Virus record (IMG/VR): IMGVR_UViG_3300024239_000268
Span: 1 to 35,597 of that record
Strand: one strand, 5' to 3'
DNA from: a virus
Length of the DNA: 35,597 nucleotides
Shown here in pieces: positions 25,101 to 32,100 of the stretch. The position numbers and the translations under genes are program-made. The notes under the pieces were generated by a model, which saw only the letters and a list, made by a program, of their open reading frames with translations, made no database searches and was not told where the DNA came from. Position 1 is the first letter of the stretch; the number at the start of each line of letters is the position of its first letter.

Positions 25101-25330
25101 TGCGGTGACCTCCGATTTTCCTGCCCCTGCTGGAGGCGCCGCGACCGGACGATCGCCCGCTTCAAGTGCATGGCGACGGTCAGATGTTCGTCCCAAAGCC
25201 TGACTGTTGCCCAGAACTCCCCATCTTGGGGCATCCGGCGCATCGTAGGTTCGAGGTTTGCAGCAGCCTCGTCATGGCAGTGCGCAATCCGCAGCACCCG
25301 CCTCTCCAACACTGACAGCCTGCTGCTCAT
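25097..25330 (-). CDS. Unknown small protein, helical
   Basis: A 77-residue basic, helical protein (SRLSVLERRVLRIAHCHDEA, then WDEHLTVAMHLKRAIVRSRR). I do not recognise it. There is no membrane segment. ATGA overlaps join it to both neighbours, so it is translated with them. Its length and charge would fit a small structural or regulatory factor, but nothing in the sequence says which. Confidence 0.55.
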   Translation of the reverse strand: MSSRLSVLERRVLRIAHCHDEAAANLEPTMRRMPQDGEFWATVRLWDEHLTVAMHLKRAIVRSRRLQQGQENRRSPQ

Positions 25331-25917
25331 CGCTTCCCCTCCTGAAATACTGCAGGCTCACAGCAGAGCAGGGGTTGGTTCTCACAGCGTGATGCACCAA
25401 TGGCCACCGTTGTGCCATCGGTGAACTCTAGGAACATCTCCGCAAGATGACCGCGCAGGACAACGCCCTTGACCGTTTTGCCTAACAGAAGCCCGGCCAG
25501 TGCCGTGAAAGCATGCCTGTAGAGTTTCATGCCCTCCTCGACGACGGGCTCCTGCCCGGCGAGGTGTAGCATGCTCGGGGTCGGGTCGCCTAATCGTTGC
25601 CCCTGGATAAAGCAGAAATCGAAAACTGAGTTCTGGCTGGAATCCCGATAAAACAAAAGGTACGCCGCCGGGGCAAACAGCACATCGCGAAAGCGATCAT
25701 GGTCTCGGGCATAATGCTCCAGCCATGCTTCGCTCTTCCACCCCGAGGCGCCAAAACCACCCACAAAGAAGCCAGTGGAATCAGGGCCGCTGGCCAGGTC
25801 GACGCCAGTCCACCCGCCCTGCCCAGGGACGTAACGTTCACGACGACCGTCCAAATCGGAAACGGTCTTTCCGATTTGGCCTTCACCTTGGGCTTGTGCT
25901 GTTGAGGACTGCGTCAT
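25327..25917 (-). CDS. Unknown protein, first gene of the late operon
   Basis: A 196-residue soluble protein of unknown family. It shows a Gly/Asp-rich N-terminus (GQGGWTGVDLASGPDSTGFF), a central aromatic stretch (APAAYLLFYRDSSQNSVFDF), and a C-terminal beta part (VVLRGHLAEMFLEFTDGT, then a Cys pair QPLLCCEP). It is the first gene behind the intergenic region with the palindromes, and a hairpin surrounds its start codon, so its expression may be tightly controlled. In Mu the corresponding place holds the lysozyme gene, but no lysozyme or amidase motif is visible here. An ATGA overlap leads into the next gene. Confidence 0.6.
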   Translation of the reverse strand: MTQSSTAQAQGEGQIGKTVSDLDGRRERYVPGQGGWTGVDLASGPDSTGFFVGGFGASGWKSEAWLEHYARDHDRFRDVLFAPAAYLLFYRDSSQNSVFDFCFIQGQRLGDPTPSMLHLAGQEPVVEEGMKLYRHAFTALAGLLLGKTVKGVVLRGHLAEMFLEFTDGTTVAIGASRCENQPLLCCEPAVFQEGKR

Positions 25918-25926
25918 AAAACGCAG
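25909..25926 (-). promoter_or_regulatory. Hairpin presenting the start codon of the first late gene
   Basis: CTGCGT and ACGCAG (6-bp perfect arms) enclose the 6-base loop TTTATG on the minus strand, so ATG 25917 sits in the loop. It could be an RNA switch on translation or an operator half-site pair. A match of this quality could also arise by chance. Confidence 0.35.
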
Positions 25927-26068
25927 CTACCCTACAGGTTGCCATCTGAACTAAGTACCCTCCCGTCCCTCGTGTTCAGTGTGTTCGGCGATTTTCATCG
26001 CAACAACCAGGGAATGCCTAGCTTGCCGAGGCCGTAGATCTACCTCTGCCTCCACGCCCCCTTTCTTT
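25918..26068 (-). promoter_or_regulatory. Presumed late promoter region without a gene
   Basis: About 150 bases with no supported gene between the first late gene and the left palindrome. It holds a spaced inverted repeat CTGAAC (25946-25951) / GTTCAG (25974-25979), a direct repeat GTGTTC-AGT-GTGTTC (25972-25986) and a small dyad GCGAT/ATCGC (25988-26001). No clear -35/-10 pair is visible, as expected for an activator-dependent late promoter. Confidence 0.4.
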
Positions 26069-26094
26069 CAAATGGGCAGCGCGCTGCCCATTTG
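26069..26094. promoter_or_regulatory. Perfect 26-bp palindrome, copy 1 (core GGCAGCGCGCTGCC)
   Basis: A fully symmetric 26-bp sequence with core GGCAGCGCGCTGCC flanked by CAAATG/CATTTG. Copy 2 lies 64 bp away (centre to centre, about six helix turns) with the same core. It is either an operator for a dimeric regulator or a transcript hairpin ending the regulator operon. It is not followed by a T-run on the minus strand, which favours a binding site. Confidence 0.6.
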
Positions 26095-26131
26095 GCCGAT
26101 ATTGGGGGAGTCCTGTACAGTGGACACCCAG

Positions 26132-26159
26132 TCAAAGTGGCAGCGCGCTGCCACTTTGA
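26132..26159. promoter_or_regulatory. Perfect 28-bp palindrome, copy 2 (core GGCAGCGCGCTGCC)
   Basis: A fully symmetric 28-bp sequence with the same 14-bp core, flanked by TCAAAGT/ACTTTGA. Relative to copy 1 two arm bases differ (GT for TG) and both changes are mirrored in the other arm, so symmetry is kept. It lies 20 bases past the stop of the regulator gene ending at 26180. Confidence 0.6.
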
Positions 26160-26179
26160 ATCTCGTATGACATCACGGC

Positions 26180-26545
26180 CTAATCCCGGATAACAACCGG
26201 GAGTACGGCGCCGGGGGTGACAGGCTTCCCTTTGAGCAGGCTATCGACCAGCCCCTGTACATCCATAAACGTCTGAGTCGGATGGACATTATTGATGACG
26301 CCTCCATGAGTAGCCACCATTGCGTGCCCACTTGCATGGATTGAATCTCCGGCAATAGCGCCGAGGGATCGAGTGAGAATGATGGCGGCTTGCTGCGGAG
26401 GGAGTGTCTCGGAGGAAGCCTCCGTCACCATATCCAGACACTGGCAAAGAAGGGCTATGACGTCCTTTTCGCTTCGTCCGATCAACTTCCCGAACCGCTG
26501 AATGCTCTTTTGCTGCCTAGCAGTCAGTACGGTATTCGATTTCAC
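26180..26545 (-). CDS. Unknown regulator-region protein with ATHGG motif
   Basis: A 121-residue protein. Residues 1-45 are helical and basic (TARQQKSIQRFGKLIGRSEK), possibly DNA-binding. Residues 69-84 (IHASGHAMVATHGGVI) share a motif with the C-terminus of the RHH protein encoded just upstream: I-x-A-S-G-x4-A-T-H-G-G-x-I. The last 35 residues are helix then strand (GLVDSLLKGKPVTPGAVLPV). The family is not known to me. It overlaps the RHH gene by ATGA and ends right before the palindromes. A co-repressor, anti-repressor or toxin/antitoxin-like partner is possible. Confidence 0.6.
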   Translation of the reverse strand: MKSNTVLTARQQKSIQRFGKLIGRSEKDVIALLCQCLDMVTEASSETLPPQQAAIILTRSLGAIAGDSIHASGHAMVATHGGVINNVHPTQTFMDVQGLVDSLLKGKPVTPGAVLPVVIRD

Positions 26546-26799
26546 TTCTTACGCTTGGTCTGCTTCTTAACAGGCTCGGGGATTGTCGTAATCGTGCCAC
26601 CGTGGGTAGCAATGTTGGAGCTTCCCGATGCTTTGATCACTCTTGCCGGAGTGATCAGCATTGAGCCTCCGGTCGCCATATCCATCCGGATCAAGTGGTT
26701 CACGTAAGCCGAAAAATTCATCCCGAGAGCAGCTGCACGCTGGACAGCTAGCTCGTTGAGCTCAGGGGGCATACTCACTGCAGCAGGTTTTCTAGCCAT
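26542..26799 (-). CDS. Ribbon-helix-helix repressor-like protein with ATHGG tail
   Basis: An 85-residue protein. Residues 5-42 form a ribbon-helix-helix domain (AAVSMPPELNELAVQRAAA, then GMNFSAYVNHLIRMDM) as in Arc/CopG-type repressors. A C-terminal extension holds IKASGSSNIATHGGTI (55-70), shared with the next gene, and ends in a Lys-rich tail (KKQTKRKK). It reads leftward, away from the early operon, from an AT-rich spacer with two inverted repeats. It is the best candidate for the lysogeny repressor (the role of Mu c), but it could be a Ner-like early regulator. ATG 26799; the frame is open upstream but across the operator region. Confidence 0.75.
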   Translation of the reverse strand: MARKPAAVSMPPELNELAVQRAAALGMNFSAYVNHLIRMDMATGGSMLITPARVIKASGSSNIATHGGTITTIPEPVKKQTKRKK

Positions 26800-26803
26800 G
26801 AGC

Positions 26804-26820
26804 GTATAAAAACTTTTTAC
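26804..26820. promoter_or_regulatory. Operator-like inverted repeat O1
   Basis: GTATAAA-AAC-TTTTTAC, one mismatch from perfect symmetry, 4 bases upstream of the leftward RHH gene start. It matches the perfect repeat at 26847-26863 in arm sequence and 3-base spacer. The centres are 43 bp apart, about four helical turns. RHH repressors typically bind such paired AT-rich dyads. Confidence 0.6.
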
Positions 26821-26846
26821 GGCGCGAGCGCAAGTTTTCGTTGACT

Positions 26847-26863
26847 GTATAAAATCTTTATAC
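26847..26863. promoter_or_regulatory. Operator-like inverted repeat O2, early promoter region
   Basis: GTATAAA-ATC-TTTATAC, a perfect 7-bp-arm inverted repeat ending 12 bases before the rightward RHH start. A TTGACT at 26841 just precedes it, but its spacing to TATACT is only 12 bases, so the promoter is not securely placed. The whole 26800-26875 spacer is AT-rich against the GC-rich genome. Confidence 0.65.
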
Positions 26864-26875
26864 TTTGTTCGACAC

Positions 26876-27058
26876 GTGAAATACAGGAAGCCAAAGAAGA
26901 CCATCCCAGCGGCTGTCAGGATCGAGTCTGATCTGTACGCCCATGCGATGAGGAAAGCAGAGGAAGATGACAGCAACTTCTCTCGATATGTGAGGCGTCT
27001 AATCAAGGCGGACCTGGAAAAGTCCGGGCTCTCAACACCGAAGCTCATGGTCCAATGA
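26876..27058 (+). CDS. Ribbon-helix-helix regulator, first early gene (Ner/Cro-like position)
   Basis: A 60-residue basic protein starting at GTG 26876. The RHH pattern is clear: strand TIPAAVRIESD, helix LYAHAMRKAEEDD, turn SNFSRY, helix VRRLIKADLEKSG. Arc/MetJ-type proteins of this size dimerise and bind operators through the strand. It is divergent from the leftward RHH gene and shares its control region. It occupies the place of Mu ner or a lambda cro, which shuts off the opposing promoter. Its start codon is GTG without a clear Shine-Dalgarno. An ATGA overlap couples it to the next gene. Confidence 0.75.
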   Translation: MKYRKPKKTIPAAVRIESDLYAHAMRKAEEDDSNFSRYVRRLIKADLEKSGLSTPKLMVQ

Positions 27059-27438
27059 ACCACTGCCACACAAAGCAGGAAATGGAATTGTGGCAGTTAC
27101 GCCTGGACTCGCGCTTCCCGCGTGTGCCGATGCTACGCCCCGATCAGGTGGCCGAGGGCCTCGGCTGTACCCCGAAGACCGTGCACAACCTGTTCGCTCC
27201 AGATGGACGCGCAGGGAAGCCCTGGGTCATGGGCATCGAATTCAACGGCCGCGGCGCTGGCAGCAAGACCGCCCGCCGCATCCCGCGCGAGAATGCCATC
27301 CTGTTCTGGGCTGCATCAGCCAATTACCGCCCCGACGACTTCCTTGCCATGCTAATGGACGTCGTCGACGGCCTCCATGCAAAGGAGCGCCTGCTCATAC
27401 AGCAACGTATCAACGAGCTCAATCGCCGCAGCATCTGA
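27055..27438 (+). CDS. Helix-turn-helix protein of the early operon
   Basis: A 127-residue protein. Residues about 26-48 (MLRPDQVAEGLGCTPKTVHN) form a helix-turn-helix of the MerR/excisionase type. A basic loop (GRGAGSKTARRIPRENAILF) follows, then a helical C-terminus (LLIQQRINELNRRS). The protein probably binds DNA and may control early genes or act as an excisionase-like cofactor. It overlaps the RHH gene by ATGA. No metal-binding or catalytic motif is seen. Confidence 0.6.
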   Translation: MNHCHTKQEMELWQLRLDSRFPRVPMLRPDQVAEGLGCTPKTVHNLFAPDGRAGKPWVMGIEFNGRGAGSKTARRIPRENAILFWAASANYRPDDFLAMLMDVVDGLHAKERLLIQQRINELNRRSI

Positions 27439-27453
27439 TTTTCATTCATCACC

Positions 27454-27801
27454 ATGGAATACACCATCGAAATGCTCCCGCAGGGGAAAGGCCGATTCTT
27501 GATCCAAGACAAATGGATCAGGTTTTCGGGATCGATCTTCTCTCTGTCATTTAATTACGACGATGTCTGCAAAGCACTCGCGCTGACTCCGTGTCCTACA
27601 CCACTCGACCAGCTCCCTCATTGGGTGTGCATCCCAGACGCTAGCGGGAGTCCTCAGGTAACCACGGGTGGGCTGTACTATCTCGCATACCATGCTCCTG
27701 CGAGCGCGCTCAAAGTGGACCTATTGGTCGAACTGCTGAGTACCAGATCCGACATGCTTTTTGGCTCCATCATTGCCCGGTCCTTCCTTCGCCTCTCATG
27801 A
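27454..27801 (+). CDS. Unknown early protein, degenerate Bro-N-like
   Basis: A 115-residue protein. The stretches SLSFNYDDVCKALAL and VTTGGLYYLAYHAPAS followed by LKVDLLVELL resemble the D-V-x-K-A-L and S-x-x-G-L-Y-x-L elements of Bro-N antirepressor domains. The match is weak and spacing is short. If real, it would bind DNA and act on the switch; otherwise it is simply unknown. No Shine-Dalgarno precedes ATG 27454, and the leader is T/C-rich. Its stop overlaps the next start (ATGA). Confidence 0.45.
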   Translation: MEYTIEMLPQGKGRFLIQDKWIRFSGSIFSLSFNYDDVCKALALTPCPTPLDQLPHWVCIPDASGSPQVTTGGLYYLAYHAPASALKVDLLVELLSTRSDMLFGSIIARSFLRLS

Positions 27802-28586
27802 CCACACATAACTCAGACATGGAGTTGGTCCGCGCCGGTGAGCTCAGTGCGAAGACCAAGAAACGCCTTAAGGACGTGTGCCAGGCAGTCACGGATGACC
27901 GCATTGCGGCCGCCTATGCGAAGACTGAATCCTCGCGTGTCGACTACATGACCAACGCCCTGCTGATGGGGATGCTCCTTCTCGGTAGGAAACAGGCTCT
28001 CAAACATGGACATTTTATGGCGTTTTCCGCCGCTGTCTGGGCCAAGCTGAACCCTGGAAAGGCACAACCGGAAGAGCACGCCGTAAAAAATTTCTGCCGC
28101 TCACTCCGCGACTACACATTTCTCGCTCAGCGCTTCATCTCTGACATTGAGCAGGACACTTTCGCTCCTGAGTACCGCGACCAGGTCGTGACCCCGCCAG
28201 CCGTCTCCACCGAGGACATCGTGACACTGGTGCGGACTGGTGAAGAAACCAATGCGATGATCGAGGCCATCAGGACCTTTGTCGCGGGAAGATCGAAGCG
28301 GCGAATGTTGATCGATTTTCGCAATGCCGAAACGGCGAGTGATGACGAGGCGGCCGCAGAGTCCGCCGAGGCGGAGAAGCGTAGGAGCAAGAAGCTGCCC
28401 GAACAGACTCCAGGCCAGATGGACTTCCTAAATGACATCCTAAACCCCATCCAGACCGTGGACACACTCATGGATGATATTGGCTTTGTGCGCCGGACGA
28501 ATCGCGAGTTCTGGACGAACCTGGCCAACAAGCTCGAATCGCAGGCCACGAAGGCCCGCGCCCTGGCAAAGGAGATCGCAAAATGA
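27798..28586 (+). CDS. Early protein of unknown role, DUF3102-like N-terminus
   Basis: A 262-residue, mostly helical, charged protein. The N-terminal half has ALLMGMLLLGRKQALKHGHF, which recalls the DUF3102 pattern (large helix, then K-x3-x-HG-x-F) found in phage and plasmid DNA-handling proteins. The C-terminal half is acidic then basic, with a coiled-coil end (FWTNLANKLESQATKARALA). It lies just before the transposase gene, with ATGA overlaps on both sides, so it is made in step with the transposase. A transposition accessory or replication-control role is likely. No catalytic motif is seen. Confidence 0.5.
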   Translation: MTTHNSDMELVRAGELSAKTKKRLKDVCQAVTDDRIAAAYAKTESSRVDYMTNALLMGMLLLGRKQALKHGHFMAFSAAVWAKLNPGKAQPEEHAVKNFCRSLRDYTFLAQRFISDIEQDTFAPEYRDQVVTPPAVSTEDIVTLVRTGEETNAMIEAIRTFVAGRSKRRMLIDFRNAETASDDEAAAESAEAEKRRSKKLPEQTPGQMDFLNDILNPIQTVDTLMDDIGFVRRTNREFWTNLANKLESQATKARALAKEIAK

Positions 28587-30739
28587 GCATCTATGAGCTC
28601 ACGACCATGGGCCCGCTCGCGCTGGCGACGCGCTCCTGCTCTGCGCTCAAACTCGCAGACGGGAGCCCCATGATTCTGGAGGTCCCGGCCTGCGACGCGG
28701 CGGAGTTCCTGCAAATTAACTCCGAAGATCGCGTCCGCGTGTCTGCACTGTGGCAGGCCTTCGCGCTGATCGGCCGCGCACGCACCGTGAAGACCGGCGC
28801 CATGGCGGCGGCAATGATGCACCGCCATGACGGCCGCGGCTGGTCCGCCAAAACCCTCATGGACCTGTTCCGTGCGTACCAAAACGGCGGATACAAGCCT
28901 GGCGATTTTCGCAAGCGTGGCGCCAAGTACTCGCCTGGGGATTGGCGTATCCTAGTCCGGGACTACGCGGGCAAGAACAAGACGCTTCCACCAGAGTTCA
29001 CGTCCTGGCTCACCGAACAGTGGGCACAGTTCCGCGGCCGCTCAGACTGCGTGCGTGCGCTGTGGCGGCACGTGGTTCAGGAGGTTTGGCTGAAGGGGAA
29101 TCCGGTCCCAGGCTACGGCACTGTGGACGACTGGAGCCGCACCACCGGTCGCGCCAGGCCGCATCCTTTGATGGCTCGTCCAGGCGAACTCCCCGACGGA
29201 TGGAGTGAGTCGACCTTCCGCCGCGCTCTCCCGAAGCGTAAGGCCACGCGCGCCCAGGTGGCCGGAGGATATCTGCCAGCCCACACGCACCAACCCGACC
29301 AGGTGCTCACGGATCGCAGCCAGCTCATGCCGCTGCAGTACGTGATCATCGACGACCACCGTGTCGATCGCAAGTGCCTGCACTTCTGCAATGGCCGAGG
29401 CGAGTTCGTGTATCCGCTGATCGTCGGCGCCGTGGATGCCTGCAGCGCCGTCGACACCGCTATCGTCGGAAAGCCGCGTGCGCTCAAACGCTCCGAGCAG
29501 GAAAACGCCGACGAGAAGTCGGTGCGAGAGGGTATCACCCAGGACATGACTCTCTTGGTTGTCGTCAACACGCTGCGGGAGCTGGGTCTGCCCAAGGGCT
29601 ACCCGATCACGTTCGTGCACGAAAAGGCAGCAGCCTGCTTCCCCGCGTGGGCTAAGCGATTCCTGCGCGAGGCCTACGGGGATCGGATTCAGTTCATGGC
29701 GACGGAGGCCTTTGAGGCCAGGATGATGCAGCACGGCTTTCGAGAGACCGGCGGTCAGCCCTACTCGAAGGCGCTGGTGGAAGTGCTCTGGCGCATCCTG
29801 GAGACCCAGCTGGCCAGGCAGCCCTTGGCTACGGGCCCCCGCTATGATGACACGCCTTCAGAGGTCAAAGAGGCCGAGAGCTACACCCTCAAGCTCCTAG
29901 ACAAGGTCGGTGGACTGGAGCAGGCCTTGGCCAAACTCTCCCTTCCCGCGCTCACCTTCGAGCAGGCCTATGATGGGGTCGTAAGCGCCCTGCGACTGCT
30001 CCGCTATCGCACGAACCACAAGCTGCAGGGCTTCGATCGCGTCCGCGAATGGCGCATGAGCCCGGCCGACAATTACAGGCCGATCGAGGAGCTCGGCACG
30101 CTCTCCCCTGAGGAGCAACTCCAGGTGCAGGACATCATCGAGCGTCTCGAATGCCCGGCGGAGCGCTTCGTGCGTCTCGCGCGCAATGTCGAGTTCGAGG
30201 CGGTCGATGAGAACCTGCTCACGTACATCTCGGGCACGCCCCGAAAAGTCAGCGTGCGAGACGGCAAGATCTCCCTTCGCTCGCAAGAGTTCGGCAACGA
30301 CACTCTCGTTTTCCGTGAGTCGAACAACCCGCTCCTCGATGAGGAGGCCGAAGGCTGCACCTACGACGCGGTGCTCTCGCCTGAGGGAGACCGGATCGTC
30401 CTGAGCAAGGACGACCGCATCCTTGGCTGTGTTTTCCGCCAGGAGCGCGTCAACCGCGCCGATCCACGCGCCCTGCGTCAGGAGCAGCTGCGCGTCAGGC
30501 AGGCGCGCATCGCCGATCGCGAGGCCTTCGCTCAGTATGCCCTAGGAGACACCAACACGGCCATGGAGCGCATGCGTCTCCAGAACGCGGCCGTCGTTGC
30601 GGAGGCCAGGGCCCTGCAGGGCGGCATGGCTGCGGCCGCGATCGAATCACCCAGGCGCGCGAACTCGAAGAAGGAGCCCAACGCCACCGACCTTCTCCTG
30701 GCTCGTGCAGCCAGGAACCACACAGAAGACGAAGGCTGA
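28583..30739 (+). CDS. Mu A-like transposase
   Basis: A 718-residue transposase that joins phage ends to target DNA. N-terminal helical DNA-binding regions (residues 1-240) include TLMDLFRAYQNGGYKPGDF and basic STFRRALPKRKATRAQV. The RNase H-like core starts at QYVIIDDHRVDRK with Asp258. The second acidic position appears as Glu347 (ITFVHEKAAACF) instead of Asp, and the last Glu is Glu400 (SKALVEVLWRILE). Spacing between the second and third residues (53) is close to that in Mu A (56). A beta-barrel and C-terminal Arg/Glu-rich helical tail follow, the part that contacts the MuB-like ATPase. It overlaps the preceding gene by ATGA and is followed 57 bases later by the ATPase gene. Confidence 0.9.
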   Translation: MSIYELTTMGPLALATRSCSALKLADGSPMILEVPACDAAEFLQINSEDRVRVSALWQAFALIGRARTVKTGAMAAAMMHRHDGRGWSAKTLMDLFRAYQNGGYKPGDFRKRGAKYSPGDWRILVRDYAGKNKTLPPEFTSWLTEQWAQFRGRSDCVRALWRHVVQEVWLKGNPVPGYGTVDDWSRTTGRARPHPLMARPGELPDGWSESTFRRALPKRKATRAQVAGGYLPAHTHQPDQVLTDRSQLMPLQYVIIDDHRVDRKCLHFCNGRGEFVYPLIVGAVDACSAVDTAIVGKPRALKRSEQENADEKSVREGITQDMTLLVVVNTLRELGLPKGYPITFVHEKAAACFPAWAKRFLREAYGDRIQFMATEAFEARMMQHGFRETGGQPYSKALVEVLWRILETQLARQPLATGPRYDDTPSEVKEAESYTLKLLDKVGGLEQALAKLSLPALTFEQAYDGVVSALRLLRYRTNHKLQGFDRVREWRMSPADNYRPIEELGTLSPEEQLQVQDIIERLECPAERFVRLARNVEFEAVDENLLTYISGTPRKVSVRDGKISLRSQEFGNDTLVFRESNNPLLDEEAEGCTYDAVLSPEGDRIVLSKDDRILGCVFRQERVNRADPRALRQEQLRVRQARIADREAFAQYALGDTNTAMERMRLQNAAVVAEARALQGGMAAAAIESPRRANSKKEPNATDLLLARAARNHTEDEG

Positions 30740-30796
30740 ACCCGCGCCAACGGATCCAGCCCTCTAAACACGCAACACCCACTGAAAAGTACCGCT

Positions 30797-31771
30797 ATGT
30801 CTGAGAAAATTGACACGAAAAACCATCCGGCCGTCAAGGCCTTGATCGCCCATCAGGAGCGACTTGGGGACAGCGATGCCGCATTCGCCAGGCGCTACCT
30901 GCGCGTCTCCTCGGCGTCATGGTCGCTGCTGCGAAGCGGCACCTACGGCGCGAAGGATCCCAGCTCGATGCTCGATCGCTGCGAGTCTGCGGTGCAGCTG
31001 CTCAACGACCAGGCCGAGAAAGCCGGTTCCGACGCCGGCCGCGGCAAGATCATCGACCTGCCCCACGTGCGCGCGGCGGTCTCGGCCGTGCGCGGCTGCC
31101 TCAACGAGGACCAGAACCGCCTGGTCGTGTACCTCGCCCCCAGCGGCGGCGGGAAGTCCGCCCTGACGCGCAAGCTGCGCGAGGTGTACCTCGCCGCAGC
31201 TGTCGTGGTCGAGGCCACGGAGAGCTGGCGCAAATCGTATTTCAACTCCCTAGCCGCGGTCGCCGAGGCCCTCGGCCTGGAGAAGGCGGGGCACCCGCGC
31301 GCGCTGGAGACCATCATCGTCGACTACCTGTCCAACACGTCCCGCATCCTGTGCATCGACGAGGGCCACTACTGCGGACCGGAGAGCCTGAACATGCTCA
31401 AGATGCTCCTCAACAAGACGGGCACGCGCGTCGTGCTCTGCGCGATCCCCCAGCTGTGGCGGCGCATGGAGGAGGCCGCCTATGAGGAGGTGCTGCAGCT
31501 GCGCCGCCGCACTGCCGCGAAAATCATCGTCAACGAGGTGTCGCGCTCGGATGCGCGGGCGTTCCTCCATGCACGGGTACCGGACTTCACCTCCATCGGT
31601 GACGCCGAGAAAGAGGCGGTCGCCCTGGTCTGCACCGCGGCCAACCGCTTCGGCCTCTACGACACCCTCAAACGCATCTGCATTGAGATGCACGAGGAGG
31701 CCGACGGCCACTCCATCAGCCTGGACGTCGTCAAAGCAGCAATCAGCCGCGTGGAGGCGCTCAGGTCATGA
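30797..31771 (+). CDS. Mu B-like AAA+ ATPase (target selection)
   Basis: A 324-residue ATPase. Walker A APSGGGKS lies at residues 114-121 and Walker B ILCIDEG at 184-190; sensor-like residues follow in TRVVLCAIPQLW. The N-terminal ~60 residues form a helix-turn-helix (GDSDAAFARRYLRVSSAS), as in Mu B, which binds target DNA. Mu B-type proteins coat target DNA, bring it to the transposase, and give target immunity. Directly downstream of the transposase gene, as in all Mu-like phages. Its stop overlaps the next start by ATGA. Confidence 0.9.
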   Translation: MSEKIDTKNHPAVKALIAHQERLGDSDAAFARRYLRVSSASWSLLRSGTYGAKDPSSMLDRCESAVQLLNDQAEKAGSDAGRGKIIDLPHVRAAVSAVRGCLNEDQNRLVVYLAPSGGGKSALTRKLREVYLAAAVVVEATESWRKSYFNSLAAVAEALGLEKAGHPRALETIIVDYLSNTSRILCIDEGHYCGPESLNMLKMLLNKTGTRVVLCAIPQLWRRMEEAAYEEVLQLRRRTAAKIIVNEVSRSDARAFLHARVPDFTSIGDAEKEAVALVCTAANRFGLYDTLKRICIEMHEEADGHSISLDVVKAAISRVEALRS

Positions 31772-32100
31772 GCACTACCTCAGGCCAGCTAACCTACGAG
31801 GCAGCCCTCAAGGCCGCCAAGGAGGGCACCATCATCGCCAAGGTACGTCGATCAGGCGACACCCACATCGCACGCATTGGGCAGGGTAAAAGCGCAGTCA
31901 CCGCATCCTCTACCACCCATCCCGCCATCGCCGCCATTGCAGCCATGAAAAAGTACCTGTATCCGTGGATAGCCAGTCGCTCCCTGATCGCGAGACAGAT
32001 CCCGAGACAGGATCGTCTCCCCGGACTTAAGCTCAAGGAGGACGAAGGTGTCAGCCACTGGCGCGTTGGCATGCCGGTAAGCGAAGGGGGTGTGCTGTGA
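31768..32100 (+). CDS. Unknown small early protein
   Basis: A 110-residue protein with no recognised domain. The N-terminus is helical (LTYEAALKAAKEGTIIAKV), followed by Ser/Thr/Ala-rich and basic parts (KSAVTASSTTHPAIAAIAAM). No signal peptide or clear membrane helix. ATGA overlap upstream with the ATPase and GTGA overlap downstream place it firmly in the early operon. Mu has several small 'semi-essential early' genes here; this is one of the same kind by position only. Confidence 0.5.
   Translation: MSTTSGQLTYEAALKAAKEGTIIAKVRRSGDTHIARIGQGKSAVTASSTTHPAIAAIAAMKKYLYPWIASRSLIARQIPRQDRLPGLKLKEDEGVSHWRVGMPVSEGGVL

Noticed and set aside
26113-26120. CTGTACAG as a LexA-type SOS box
   Set aside because: An 8-bp palindrome without the spaced half-sites of known LexA boxes; likely by chance.
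25979-26170. 63-codon plus-strand frame across the palindromes
   Set aside because: It reads through both palindromes, has a low-complexity mixed composition and no initiation signal.
26841-26864. TTGACT...TATACT as a standard sigma-70 promoter
   Set aside because: The spacing is only 12 bases instead of about 17, so the early promoter cannot be placed with confidence.
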